Positions 18,214-26,557 of a stretch of 64,000 nt of DNA are shown here, in pieces (the stretch's first letter is position 1; each line of letters begins with the position of its first letter). The position numbers were made by a program, and so were the translations under genes. This DNA is from Paenibacillus xylaniclasticus (GTDB lineage: Bacteria; Bacillota; Bacilli; Paenibacillales; Paenibacillaceae). Location of the stretch: the NCBI RefSeq assembly GCF_004001065.1, contig NZ_BIML01000005.1, forward strand, positions 62,001 to 126,000, in the 5' to 3' direction. Below the pieces are notes generated by a model. The model had not been told where the DNA came from. It worked only from the letters and a program-made list of their open reading frames with translations, and searched no databases.

Positions 18214-18248
18214 AAAAAAAGACCGATCCGCCATAAGGCGAACCGGTC
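18214..18248 (-). terminator. Intrinsic terminator of metK
   Basis: A 12-bp stem with G-U pairs (18221-18232 / 18237-18248, loop of four) is followed on the minus strand by seven T residues (18214-18220), 17 bp past the metK stop. Confidence 0.88.
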
Positions 18249-18265
18249 CTGCTAACAAAATAATT

Positions 18266-19468
18266 TTATGCGAGTGCATCTGCTTTGAGCTTCTCCGACT
18301 TGTCGACGCGTTCCCAAGGAAGGTCGATATCGGTACGGCCAAAGTGACCATAAGCCGCCGTCTTCGCATAGATCGGACGACGAAGGTCAAGCATCTTAAT
18401 TATACCTGCAGGACGAAGGTCGAAGTTGTTCTTAATGACTTCAACAAGCTTCTCCTCGCTTACTTTGCCCGTGCCATACGTATCGACGTTGATCGATACC
18501 GGATGAGCTACGCCGATCGCATAAGCGAGCTGAATTTCGCATTTATCAGCCAGACCTGCCGCTACGATGTTCTTCGCTACGTAACGAGCAGCATAAGCTG
18601 CCGAACGGTCGACTTTCGTTGGATCCTTACCAGAGAATGCGCCGCCGCCATGGCGAGCATAGCCACCATACGTATCGACAATGATTTTGCGGCCTGTTAG
18701 ACCAGCATCGCCTTGTGGTCCGCCAATGACGAAACGTCCCGTAGGGTTGATGAAATATTTCGTTTCCTCGTCGAGCCATTCAGTTGGAACGACAGGCTTA
18801 ATGACATGCTCACGGATGTCGGCTTGGATTTGCTCCAATGTAACTTCTTCTGCGTGCTGCGTCGACACGACGATCGTATCTACGCGAACTGGTTTGCCGT
18901 CCACATATTCGATCGTAACTTGTGTCTTACCGTCCGGACGAAGATAGTCGAGCTGACCACTTTTGCGTACTTCCGACAGACGACGCGCAATACGGTGCGA
19001 AAGCGCAATTGGAAGCGGCATAAGCTCTGGCGTCTCGTTCGTCGCGAAGCCGAACATGAGACCTTGGTCACCTGCACCGATATTTTCGCTCTCTTGATGC
19101 ACGTCTTTACCTTCACGCGATTCCAATGCCGCATTAACGCCTTGCGCGATATCGGCTGACTGTTCGTTGAGTGAAGTCAGTACAGCGCAAGTGCTCGAGT
19201 CGAAGCCATATTTCGCACGCGTATATCCGATTTCCTTAATCGTACGGCGAACGATAGCAGGAATATCGACATAATCGGCACGGCTGCTGATTTCACCGAT
19301 AACGAGTACAAGACCCGTTGCTACTGATACTTCACACGCTACACGAGCGTGCGGATCAACTTCGAGGAATGCGTCAAGAACTGCGTCAGAGATCTGGTCG
19401 CAAATTTTGTCCGGATGGCCTTCCGTAACCGATTCCGAAGTAAACAAATGTCTACCTTTCAACGACAT
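18266..19468 (-). CDS. metK: S-adenosylmethionine synthetase MetK
   Basis: 400 residues, full length for the family. N-terminal [20 protein letters not shown], central [12 protein letters not shown] (the ATP-binding signature) and [19 protein letters not shown] (the phosphate-binding signature) are all present. The enzyme makes SAM from methionine and ATP in the cytoplasm. AGGAGG precedes the ATG. A good sigma-A promoter lies about 110-145 bp upstream, but a terminator-like hairpin lies between promoter and gene, and I could not find an S-box (SAM-I riboswitch) in the leader. Confidence 0.98.
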   Translation of the reverse strand: MSLKGRHLFTSESVTEGHPDKICDQISDAVLDAFLEVDPHARVACEVSVATGLVLVIGEISSRADYVDIPAIVRRTIKEIGYTRAKYGFDSSTCAVLTSLNEQSADIAQGVNAALESREGKDVHQESENIGAGDQGLMFGFATNETPELMPLPIALSHRIARRLSEVRKSGQLDYLRPDGKTQVTIEYVDGKPVRVDTIVVSTQHAEEVTLEQIQADIREHVIKPVVPTEWLDEETKYFINPTGRFVIGGPQGDAGLTGRKIIVDTYGGYARHGGGAFSGKDPTKVDRSAAYAARYVAKNIVAAGLADKCEIQLAYAIGVAHPVSINVDTYGTGKVSEEKLVEVIKNNFDLRPAGIIKMLDLRRPIYAKTAAYGHFGRTDIDLPWERVDKSEKLKADALA

Positions 19469-19526
19469 TTCATCAACCTCCTAAACCCTTTACTTTATTA
19501 TGCGCATAAGAGAGATGTGGCTACAC

Positions 19527-19558
19527 AAAAAATGAACCTTTTCCGAGAGGAAAAGGTT
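19527..19558 (-). terminator. Terminator-like hairpin in the metK leader
   Basis: A perfect 10-bp stem (19535-19544 / 19549-19558, loop TCTC on the minus strand) is followed by C, A and six T residues (19527-19532). It lies 61 bp past the SASP stop and 66 bp before metK. It can end the SASP transcript, but it is also downstream of the only strong metK promoter seen. Confidence 0.8.
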
Positions 19559-19584
19559 GTCATTAGCAACTCTTCTAAAACAAT

Positions 19585-19613
19585 ATGATACCGGAATGAC
19601 TACTATATGTCAA
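19585..19613 (-). promoter_or_regulatory. Sigma-A promoter of metK
   Basis: On the minus strand a perfect TTGACA (19608-19613), a 17-nt spacer and TATCAT (19585-19590; 5/6). The -35 begins only about 5 bp after the SASP stop codon. The predicted transcript start is near 19578. Confidence 0.75.
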
Positions 19614-19618
19614 TGGAG

Positions 19619-19909
19619 TCATGTTGAATAGCCGTTTAACACAGCCTCTGCCTGTTGAACTAGTCGTCTTGTAATTGCTCCGCCTACCGCTCCTGCCTGA
19701 CGAGTCTCCAGCTGCGACCACGGGATATACGCACTTCCTCCTCCATTGCTTCCACCGCTTGCTCCAAGCTCAGAAGCAAACTCGGTATCATCGCCTTGTA
19801 ATGATGATGTATACTGTACGAGGCCAAGCTCAGCAGCAATCTCATACTTCATTTGGTTCAGTGCTTGCCGGCTCTCCGGAACGACTTTCAAATTAGAACG
19901 ACGACTCAT
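19619..19909 (-). CDS. Alpha/beta-type small acid-soluble spore protein, with internal insert
   Basis: A 96-residue DNA-binding spore protein. The N-terminal half has LVVPESRQALNQMKYEIAAELG-like sequence (seen as VVPESRQALNQMKYEIAAE), including the E-I-A-x-E region cleaved by the germination protease. The C-terminal half has AGAVGGAITRRLVQQAE. Between them is a Gly/Ser-rich stretch (residues about 33-70) roughly 25-30 residues longer than in classical SASPs. A sigma-G-type promoter lies directly upstream, with a short leader and GGAGGTG about 8 nt before the ATG. The protein would coat and protect forespore DNA. Confidence 0.93.
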   Translation of the reverse strand: MSRRSNLKVVPESRQALNQMKYEIAAELGLVQYTSSLQGDDTEFASELGASGGSNGGGSAYIPWSQLETRQAGAVGGAITRRLVQQAEAVLNGYST

Positions 19910-19931
19910 GCTAACAGCACCTCCGTTAAAT

Positions 19932-19962
19932 TAATATGTTTCTTGTGCTATTATCGTGTGCA
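19932..19962 (-). promoter_or_regulatory. Candidate sigma-G promoter of the SASP gene
   Basis: On the minus strand TGCACA (19957-19962), an 18-nt spacer and CATATTA (19932-19938). The -10 matches the forespore consensus CATnnTA and the -35 is close to TGHATA. Transcription would start about 16 nt before the ATG. Confidence 0.6.
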
Positions 19963-20042
19963 GTTCGGCTCCAATTGAAGCGTATAACCTTTTGTTATAA
20001 CGGGAAAGATTAGGAGCGTTTGGTATCGACTATAACGAACGA

Positions 20043-20069
20043 CGGTCTCCAATATAGGGAGACCGTCGT
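20043..20069 (-). terminator. Strong hairpin after the 20089-20607 gene
   Basis: An almost perfect stem of about 11-12 bp, ACGACGGTCTCC pairing with GGAGACCGTCGT, around a 6-7-nt loop. The minus-strand tail (TCGTTATAG) is poor in T, so termination may be inefficient. Confidence 0.55.
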
Positions 20070-20088
20070 AGAAATAATGTTATCATTA

Positions 20089-20607
20089 CTACTTTAACTC
20101 ATATTGTCCGCGTACGAGTACCGTAAGTCCGTTCTTCTGCGCTGGGTCTGGCATAACGCCGCGCCCGCCTCGCGGGAACAGAATGAGATGATTATTCGGA
20201 ACCCGGTTGCCATTCGTAATATCTTGGCCGTCCGTAAGATCGGAAATACCGTTCGCATCCGCGCTGTACGCGACTGCCTTGCCTGCTCGAACGACGAATT
20301 CAGCTCCATCATTCGCAATAAGCGTCTTGCCATTCGGTACAGATACGATAACAACATCATCACTTGAGGAGCTCAGCTCTTCCCGTAATTGCTCTAGCAT
20401 ATGTTGTACCTGTTCGGATGTAATACCACCGCTCTGCTGCGCGACCGCTTGATCTACGTAGCTCTTCGTCACGACAGGATCGTTAACAGATCCTGGTGTC
20501 GGCTGATCTCCGTCGCCTAACGCAGTGCTTGTCCATTGCGTTCCCAGCAAAATTCCGCCGCCGAGAAGGACGACTGCCATCGTGAGCTTTAATACCGCTT
20601 TCTTCAT
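20089..20607 (-). CDS. Small exported protein of unknown function
   Basis: A 172-residue protein with a clear signal or anchor sequence (MKKAVLKLTMAVVLLGGGILLG). A low-complexity linker follows, then a helical segment with SEQVQHMLEQLREEL (residues about 62-78) and a compact C-terminal domain with VPNGKTLIANDGAEFVVRAGKAVAY and NHLILFPRGGRGV. I do not recognise the family. The C-terminal pattern (give an element a value, keep or drop it) resembles small beta-rich exported proteins common in Paenibacillaceae. It lies just downstream of the exported Ig-repeat protein at 20677-23226 and may be cotranscribed with it (69-bp gap, no terminator seen). Confidence 0.72.
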   Translation of the reverse strand: MKKAVLKLTMAVVLLGGGILLGTQWTSTALGDGDQPTPGSVNDPVVTKSYVDQAVAQQSGGITSEQVQHMLEQLREELSSSSDDVVIVSVPNGKTLIANDGAEFVVRAGKAVAYSADANGISDLTDGQDITNGNRVPNNHLILFPRGGRGVMPDPAQKNGLTVLVRGQYELK

Positions 20608-20676
20608 TCAGTCAATACCTTCCTCTCGTATGCTATATGACTAGCATACTAGATAAAGAGCAGGTAGACTACCCTT

Positions 20677-23226
20677 TTATTGTTCCTTGAACCAAGTTAG
20701 TTCTTTCGTTGCGATCAACAGCTTCGTACCTTGGAATTCATCATAGATGTTAAGAGTATACTGTTTGTATTCATCAATTTGACTTTGAACATTATCAGCG
20801 TTAAATGGAATGGACAGCTCAATATTTGTCCCCGTCTTCAGCTGATCTTCTTGTGATTTCGAGCCGTCGCTTACAGATGACGGCAAGCTGTACGTCTTGG
20901 TGAACGTTGCTTGCTTACTGTCTCCATTCACAAATTCGAACGTAAGCTTGTGATCACCAGTTACATAATCATATTGGCTATCCTTCTCAAGCGTATAATA
21001 AGAGCGAACCTCTACACCTTCAATCGTATAGCTTCCACTTGTTCTTAATTGGGCATACAGCTTTGATAACGAGATGCTGTAACCAGCTACCGAGATGTTA
21101 TTCAAGCTTGTATTGACACCTACCTGGCTGCTCTTCGTTAGTTGATAGGATACCATTCGGGCGATTGCACTACTGGATGAAGCAGCGTTCCCCTCCGTTC
21201 CAGTTGTTCCTCCGCCTGATCCATCTGTCGAACCAACGGCTTGTCCAAGATATAGTCTATAATCTTGATCGCTCGTGAAGCCGCTAGGGAGTATCGCCCA
21301 CGCTGTTAGAAGCACTTTGCCATTCGGAAGCACTTTATTCTTAAGCGATGCGAATGTGATTGGCACAACTTGTCCTTGACTGTCCAGCAAATACCCTCCG
21401 AGATTGCCGATGTTAGCCATACGGCTCTCTTTGTTCTCAACCACAAATTCTGCATAAAATTGCTTATTAGACAGGCTGCTGAACACGGCATGCCGAATAA
21501 GCTTAACGCTCGATTTCTTACCTACGCTCGTAATCTCATAAGGTGTCGTAGTAGAATAAGATGGTACTGCGCTTAACGACTGTCCAGAGAACTGGTAAAG
21601 CACTTTCGCTGCTTTATCTTTTACGGGTTCAACTGCTACAAATGCAATTTTATTCACCGTTGTCGTATACGGAATTTTCGTATAGACAACCATGTTGTAT
21701 ATCTCACCTGGAGCAATTGATATCGTATCGTCCAGTGCGACAGCTGTAGCCTCTCCCTCTACTTTAACTCCATTAATTAGGAAGTATCCGCTCAGCGACG
21801 GTATTTTACGTGAAACCTTATCATTATTCGTAATGCTCAGGTCAGCCACGAGCATATCCGAATCTTCAAGCGGCGAACGCTGAATATTGTTCAGCTTGAT
21901 GCTGTACTTGTCCAGCGTGAAGGCGCTTCCTAAGGAGCCTTCTTGAATCGTAGAATTCGTCTTGTACGTACCGACTACATATCCCAGATCTTTGTCGCTC
22001 GGTACCGTCCGTACGACGATTTCTGCATCCGCGACCTTCACACTAGATGGAATATCTCCCGTAAGCGTCAACGTTTTCTCAATACCTGGCAGAAGGTTGG
22101 TCTCATCCTTGGTGAACGTAAGCGGATAGTTCACGTTCTGCTTCGTTCTCAGGTAAATTTCTAGCTCTGGAAGCTTAATAGCTTCTGAACCGTTATTCAC
22201 CAATTTATAATCGACTGATAGGCCTGATTCATCACCTTTATCCTCAAGAGACGCCTTCCCGATCGAGGTTGTCACTTGCTGGCCGGACAAATAAACCGAA
22301 CGCTGCTTGCCGACTGCTGTAACAGGAGAGGATGTTAAAGCGGGCAGCAAGAATGCACCTGTAGGCAAAATAACTTTACTAGCTTCATCATTAATCCCCA
22401 TAACTAACGATAACTTCTTACTCGCTACCGAGCTTGGCAGCTTAACGGTTAACGTCGTTATTTTACGCTCATTCGGCTGCAGAGACATTGTCTCCAGCTC
22501 GGCTGCACTTACCTTATAAACCGAGTTACTCTCCGTCTGTATATAGAAGTTGATCTTCGATAAATCGGCCGGCTTCAAGCCTACATTCTCCAATAAAAAG
22601 TTAACCGCAATGTATGCATTACCCTGATCTTTCGTAATGAAGGCTTGTTTAATCGCCGAGCGAATCTTCGTGCTGTTCACGATCATCACTTGAGCCTTGT
22701 ATGCGGCCGCCTGATTCGTCTCTTTACTGGACGCTTTAATAACGCCCAGCGTTCTCTCGTAGTTGGCAACATTGAAATCCCATTTCACGACTTCAAACAT
22801 CAGATCTGTTAATGTCGTTGCATTATCGACTACGGAGTAATATGTAATAAACTGACTTGTTTTAGGAGAGATCGTTGTAATCTCTTTATCCGATTCCTTA
22901 ACGTTCGCTTTAAACGACTTTCCACTCTTCGTCTTAATCCGAAGCCAATAGTCTGTCAGATCAATTGGTGAAGAGCTGTTGTTCGTAATCGTAACTGTAA
23001 AAGCAAGCACTTTGCCTTTGTCCTGCATCAGAAACTGCGCATTACTAATCGAAAGCGTGCTCTTACTGTTCAATTTAACAATTTGAGAAGACAACGATTT
23101 CTCCGCTGTGGCAGCTGCGCTGGCGACAGGAATCTGATGCGTTACAATCGGTGCATTGCTCCATACTAATGCAGCAACGGCAACCGCTGCGGTTCCGCGT
23201 TTCATCCACTTGTTCTTCAATTTCAA
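20677..23226 (-). CDS. Large exported protein with tandem Ig-like repeats
   Basis: 849 residues starting at TTG; a second in-frame TTG at 23220 is 7 nt from AGGGGG and may be the real start. A signal peptide (GTAAVAVAALVWSNAPIVT) is followed by about five divergent repeats of 110-150 residues. Each has a pattern like ITNNSSSPIDLTDYWLRIKT ... L.PNERKITTLTVKLP, with cores near residues 75, 205, 335, 470 and 600. The pattern resembles DUF4352/FxLYD-like beta-sandwiches that read 'nonlocal Asn, hydrophobic strand'. The C-terminal 170 residues differ (VRSYYTLEKDSQYDYVTGDHK). No SLH, LPXTG or lipobox is seen, so retention at the surface is unexplained. Function unknown. Confidence 0.75.
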   Translation of the reverse strand: MKLKNKWMKRGTAAVAVAALVWSNAPIVTHQIPVASAAATAEKSLSSQIVKLNSKSTLSISNAQFLMQDKGKVLAFTVTITNNSSSPIDLTDYWLRIKTKSGKSFKANVKESDKEITTISPKTSQFITYYSVVDNATTLTDLMFEVVKWDFNVANYERTLGVIKASSKETNQAAAYKAQVMIVNSTKIRSAIKQAFITKDQGNAYIAVNFLLENVGLKPADLSKINFYIQTESNSVYKVSAAELETMSLQPNERKITTLTVKLPSSVASKKLSLVMGINDEASKVILPTGAFLLPALTSSPVTAVGKQRSVYLSGQQVTTSIGKASLEDKGDESGLSVDYKLVNNGSEAIKLPELEIYLRTKQNVNYPLTFTKDETNLLPGIEKTLTLTGDIPSSVKVADAEIVVRTVPSDKDLGYVVGTYKTNSTIQEGSLGSAFTLDKYSIKLNNIQRSPLEDSDMLVADLSITNNDKVSRKIPSLSGYFLINGVKVEGEATAVALDDTISIAPGEIYNMVVYTKIPYTTTVNKIAFVAVEPVKDKAAKVLYQFSGQSLSAVPSYSTTTPYEITSVGKKSSVKLIRHAVFSSLSNKQFYAEFVVENKESRMANIGNLGGYLLDSQGQVVPITFASLKNKVLPNGKVLLTAWAILPSGFTSDQDYRLYLGQAVGSTDGSGGGTTGTEGNAASSSSAIARMVSYQLTKSSQVGVNTSLNNISVAGYSISLSKLYAQLRTSGSYTIEGVEVRSYYTLEKDSQYDYVTGDHKLTFEFVNGDSKQATFTKTYSLPSSVSDGSKSQEDQLKTGTNIELSIPFNADNVQSQIDEYKQYTLNIYDEFQGTKLLIATKELTWFKEQ

Positions 23227-23347
23227 TCCCCCTATTCAATATTACTAATATGACGTATGAACCCTCTACTTTGTTTCGCGCATCACCTAAATTTTCCTCA
23301 AAACTATTGTAATCTAATATGAACGCTGTTTGAATAAATTACGGTAT

Positions 23348-23383
23348 AAAAAAACAAGCAGAAGCCTAAGCTTCTGCTTGTTT
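23348..23383 (-). terminator. Intrinsic terminator of the S-layer gene
   Basis: A 14-bp perfect stem (23352-23365 / 23370-23383) with a 4-nt loop is followed on the minus strand by a T run (23348-23354, partly within the stem). It begins 16 bp after the S-layer stop codon and is one of the strongest terminators in the window, as expected for a very highly expressed gene. Confidence 0.92.
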
Positions 23384-23398
23384 GTGATGAGTAATTGA

Positions 23399-25990
23399 TT
23401 AGTCAACTACGATCGTAGCCGTTACCGTCGTGTTGTTCGACGAGATGTACGTTACCGTAGCATAACCTTTCTCGTTACCCGTTACTTTGAACGTTTTGTT
23501 GTCAACTTTAACGATGCTAACAACTGCAGTATCTTTCGTCGTCAGAAGACCAGCAGGTTCGATTACTACGCCGTATTGGTCTTTAACTTCTACAGTCAGC
23601 GTTACCGTTGCACCTTTAGCAAGCGAGTACTCGTCTTTGTCAACGAATTTAGCCGTTGCAGCTACTGGAGCTGCATCGGAAGCCGTAACTTCAGCTTCAG
23701 CAACTTTGTCGCCGTCGAGGTATGCAACAACCGTTGCCGTACCAGCTTTCAGACCGTATACAGCGTTATTAACCGTATCAGCTTTAACGATTGTCTCGTC
23801 GGAGCTCGTTACGAACTCAGGAGCCGTATTTTTCAGAGCTACGGACGTACCGCCGGACGTTTTACCGTTCAGTTCAACCGTTTTGGAGTATTTACCGCCG
23901 GAAACATTGTCTTTGTTACCGTAGATCGTACCGATCGATTTGATTTCGTACGATTTGATGTCTTCGTGTTTAACCGAAGTCAACGAAATTTCGGACGATT
24001 TCAGACCGGATACTTTGGAGTCGCTGTATTCAATCGTCAGTTTACCCGTACCTACGGAGATAGCATTCAGTTTGCCGTTTTCATACTTGAAGCTGCCGCT
24101 TGCAGTGATCGAGTACGTTTTGCCCGTTACAGACAGTGCGTCGAGCGTTTTAACGCGACCGTAGTTGTCAACAACTTCGATGTTTTTCTCAGCGATCGTT
24201 ACCGAAGCGCCGTTTTCCAGCGTCGTCAGAACGTCTTTCAGGCCTTTAACCGATTTGATCGTAGCTTCTTCTCTAACTTCGAACGTTACCGAAGAAGTCA
24301 GTGCATTATCAACAAATGCTTGAAGAAGAGTTGTACCTTTGCCGCTGAACGTGAACTCAAGTTCACCTTTACCATTCAGTTTGTACGTAGCGTCAACCGT
24401 AGAGTGAATTTTTACGTTGTCCAGCTTCACATCTTTAGGTGCAATTACGTTACCGAATTGGTCAACAGCCGTGTAAGGTACTACTACTTTCTCTTTTTGT
24501 ACAACGAGCGATGCAGGAGCGTTCAGTTTCAGCTCTTTAACTTTAACTGCATCTTCAATTTTGAACGATACAGCGTCGTAAGCACCCGTTGCTGGGTTGC
24601 TTGCCGTCAGAACTACCGTACCAGCTTTCTTAGCCGTGAACGTTACTACGCCTTTGTCGTCAACTTTAATTTGGTCGATTTCGCCGTCTTGACCAACATA
24701 GAATTTAATGCCGCTCAGTTCGAATTGACCATTTTGTGGCGTCCAAGGACCGTAAGTAGCAAGCGTTACCGATTTACCAAATTGGTCCGTCAGCTCGATT
24801 GGGAGAACGATACCTTCTTCACCAACCGTGATACGCGTTTTGTCTTTCAGTGGAACAGGAGCGCCGAGTTTAATTTTCGTAGCGGAGCTAGCTGCCGTCA
24901 CTTTGAAAGATTTAGCTTCGTTCAGCGCATCTGCAGAAGTTGCCGTTACAACGATTACATCATCGATTTTAGCGTTGTCGTCATGCGACAGATCGATTTT
25001 GTCGTCGTTTACCAGAGACGTCAGGTCTTTGGATTTCGTCGAGTTAAATACGCGAGTGTAAACCGTTTGACCAACAGACGTTTCTTCACCGAATTGGTTC
25101 AGTTTTTTAACGCCCAGTTTTTGGTTAGCTGCTTTTTGCAGGGATTCAGCTTCGATCACAATTTTGCTTGCTTTCTCAGCTTCAGCTTTTACCGTTACTT
25201 CTTCCAGATCGCCAACTTTAACGACAACGTCGCCTGCTGGGAGGTAACCAGCTTCGAGAACAACCGATTTCAGGTCTTCTGCGAAAGTTTTCGTTACCGA
25301 CAGCGATTGCGCCAGATATTTAGCATCGATAGCGATGTTTTTATCTACCGCTTTGCTGAATTCGATCGTGATTTTTTTAGCGCCCGTTTGAGCAGCTTTC
25401 GTGATTTTCAGTACGCTGTTGTCTACTGCACCTACAACATACGTGTACGTTGCTTCAACGAGTTGAGCACGCGTAGCTGCTACTTTGTAGTTAGACAGAG
25501 CAGGGATCAGGCCAGCGTCCAGAGCTGCTTGAACATAACCAGCTGCCCATGCGCTCGTACCTGCTACCGTTGCGCCTTCAACTGGCTCAAGGCCTTTGGA
25601 CAGTACCAGCGTTTTTGCCAGTGCTTCGATCGTTACGTTACCGTTAGGATCGAATTTGTTAGCACCAACGCCGTTCATCAGTTGTGCTTCCGTTACAGCG
25701 CCGATGAAACCTTTCGCCCAGTGGTTAGCTGGAACGTCTTTGTATTTCGATGCTGCAGCGTTTTCCGTCAGGTTATTGATGAGACCCAGAACTTTAGCGA
25801 ATTGAGCGCGCGTCATGTTTTTGTCAAGACCTGCGCTACCATCTGGGAAACCTTCAAAAATGCCTTTTTCTTTAAGAGTGTCGAATTTGTCTTGCGTGCT
25901 CGGTTGTGCGTCTTCAGCTGCGAACGCTACGGATGCGAACATCGAGAACACCATAGCGATAGCTACGAGCAAGGATAAACTTTTCTTCAT
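23399..25990 (-). CDS. Main S-layer protein with N-terminal SLH domains
   Basis: From the ATG at 25990 the protein has 863 residues: a signal peptide MKKSLSLLVAIAMVFSMFAS ending ...AFA-AED, then three SLH-type modules (MTRAQFAKVLGLINNL; YKDVPANHWAKGFIGAV with NVTIEALAKTLVLSK; VAATRAQLVEATYTYV), then about 650 residues of Ig-like domains rich in Lys, Val, Thr and Ser. The 3' two thirds use a very narrow set of codons, and the gene has so few TTA, CTA and TCA codons that an 800-codon frame is open on the opposite strand. This bias, plus a long leader and strong terminator, marks a very highly expressed gene. An upstream in-frame ATG at 26068 with AAGGAGGTGA would add 26 residues before the signal peptide. 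Confidence 0.93.
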   Translation of the reverse strand: MKKSLSLLVAIAMVFSMFASVAFAAEDAQPSTQDKFDTLKEKGIFEGFPDGSAGLDKNMTRAQFAKVLGLINNLTENAAASKYKDVPANHWAKGFIGAVTEAQLMNGVGANKFDPNGNVTIEALAKTLVLSKGLEPVEGATVAGTSAWAAGYVQAALDAGLIPALSNYKVAATRAQLVEATYTYVVGAVDNSVLKITKAAQTGAKKITIEFSKAVDKNIAIDAKYLAQSLSVTKTFAEDLKSVVLEAGYLPAGDVVVKVGDLEEVTVKAEAEKASKIVIEAESLQKAANQKLGVKKLNQFGEETSVGQTVYTRVFNSTKSKDLTSLVNDDKIDLSHDDNAKIDDVIVVTATSADALNEAKSFKVTAASSATKIKLGAPVPLKDKTRITVGEEGIVLPIELTDQFGKSVTLATYGPWTPQNGQFELSGIKFYVGQDGEIDQIKVDDKGVVTFTAKKAGTVVLTASNPATGAYDAVSFKIEDAVKVKELKLNAPASLVVQKEKVVVPYTAVDQFGNVIAPKDVKLDNVKIHSTVDATYKLNGKGELEFTFSGKGTTLLQAFVDNALTSSVTFEVREEATIKSVKGLKDVLTTLENGASVTIAEKNIEVVDNYGRVKTLDALSVTGKTYSITASGSFKYENGKLNAISVGTGKLTIEYSDSKVSGLKSSEISLTSVKHEDIKSYEIKSIGTIYGNKDNVSGGKYSKTVELNGKTSGGTSVALKNTAPEFVTSSDETIVKADTVNNAVYGLKAGTATVVAYLDGDKVAEAEVTASDAAPVAATAKFVDKDEYSLAKGATVTLTVEVKDQYGVVIEPAGLLTTKDTAVVSIVKVDNKTFKVTGNEKGYATVTYISSNNTTVTATIVVD

Positions 25991-26065
25991 AACCTTTTTT
26001 TCTCCTCCTCTAAATTGCTTCGGTTGTTGAGAGTGTTGAGTGGATAGTGAATTGCTCGTTTCCCT

Positions 26066-26086
26066 CATTGGCCGATTCACCTCCTT
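26066..26086 (-). promoter_or_regulatory. Upstream in-frame start site of the S-layer gene
   Basis: On the minus strand a perfect AAGGAGGTGA (26077-26086) is followed after 8 nt by ATG (26066-26068), in frame with the S-layer gene. The second start at 25990 has its own GAGGAGGAG (26002-26010). The arrangement resembles the tandem translation starts reported for the Brevibacillus brevis 47 cell-wall protein operon. Confidence 0.65.
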
Positions 26087-26511
26087 TCCAGAGTAGAGCA
26101 GAAATTGTTATAGATGCAGTCTGCAATCATGTTAAACCCATTATGTAAAAACATGTCGCAGAAACTCGTAAACTGGCGAAGAAAATTCTGGTAGGAAAGC
26201 TAGGACACTATAACATTATACAGTAGTCTACTTCCAGCGTAAAGAGGACTTTGAGAATATGTACCACTTCTCATCATTCTAATCATCGCTGGTTCATCGC
26301 CGTCTTCCTAACACTTAGACGCATAGAATCACGAAAGGTTGCGCTTGAAGCGAAACTTTTTTTTTCAAATTCTACTGCTGCGATGCTTTCCAATACATTC
26401 TATCCTTTAATGACTTCTATAGTATAACTTGTCCGTATGGCACCGTCGATACTAAAGATTTACCAAAGCGTTGTTTGCTGAAAATGTTGTCGATTTTAGA
26501 GATATGAGTGT
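26081..26511 (-). other. Long leader and promoter region of the S-layer gene
   Basis: No gene is supported here on either strand. It contains the candidate promoter at 26215-26243, a leader of roughly 140 nt, and further upstream an AT-rich stretch. A second possible -10 (TATACT, near 26424-26429, with TCGACG 17 nt upstream) could be another promoter. A plus-strand hairpin with nine T residues occurs near 26334-26365, with no plus-strand gene to explain it. Confidence 0.5.
26215..26243 (-). promoter_or_regulatory. Candidate sigma-A promoter of the S-layer gene
   Basis: On the minus strand TTTACG (26238-26243; 4/6), a 17-nt spacer and a perfect TATAAT (26215-26220). Transcription from near 26208 would give a leader of about 140 nt to the first start codon. 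Confidence 0.6.
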
Positions 26512-26544
26512 AAAAAAAGAGATTCCCGGATAAAAACGGGAATC
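26512..26544 (-). terminator. Intrinsic terminator of the 26558-30655 gene
   Basis: An 8-bp perfect stem (26521-26528 / 26537-26544) with an 8-nt loop is followed on the minus strand by TC and seven T residues (26512-26518). Confidence 0.85.
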
Positions 26545-26557
26545 CCTTCTCTATCGA

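Noticed and set aside
19469-19530. SAM riboswitch before metK
   Set aside because: CTCTTAT is present in the leader, but the rest of the S-box core and helices P1-P4 could not be found, and the leader is too short.
23576-25978. 800-codon open frame on the plus strand opposite the S-layer gene
   Set aside because: Its translation is rich in Phe, Arg, Tyr and Cys and resembles no protein. The frame is open only because the S-layer gene avoids codons whose complements are stops.
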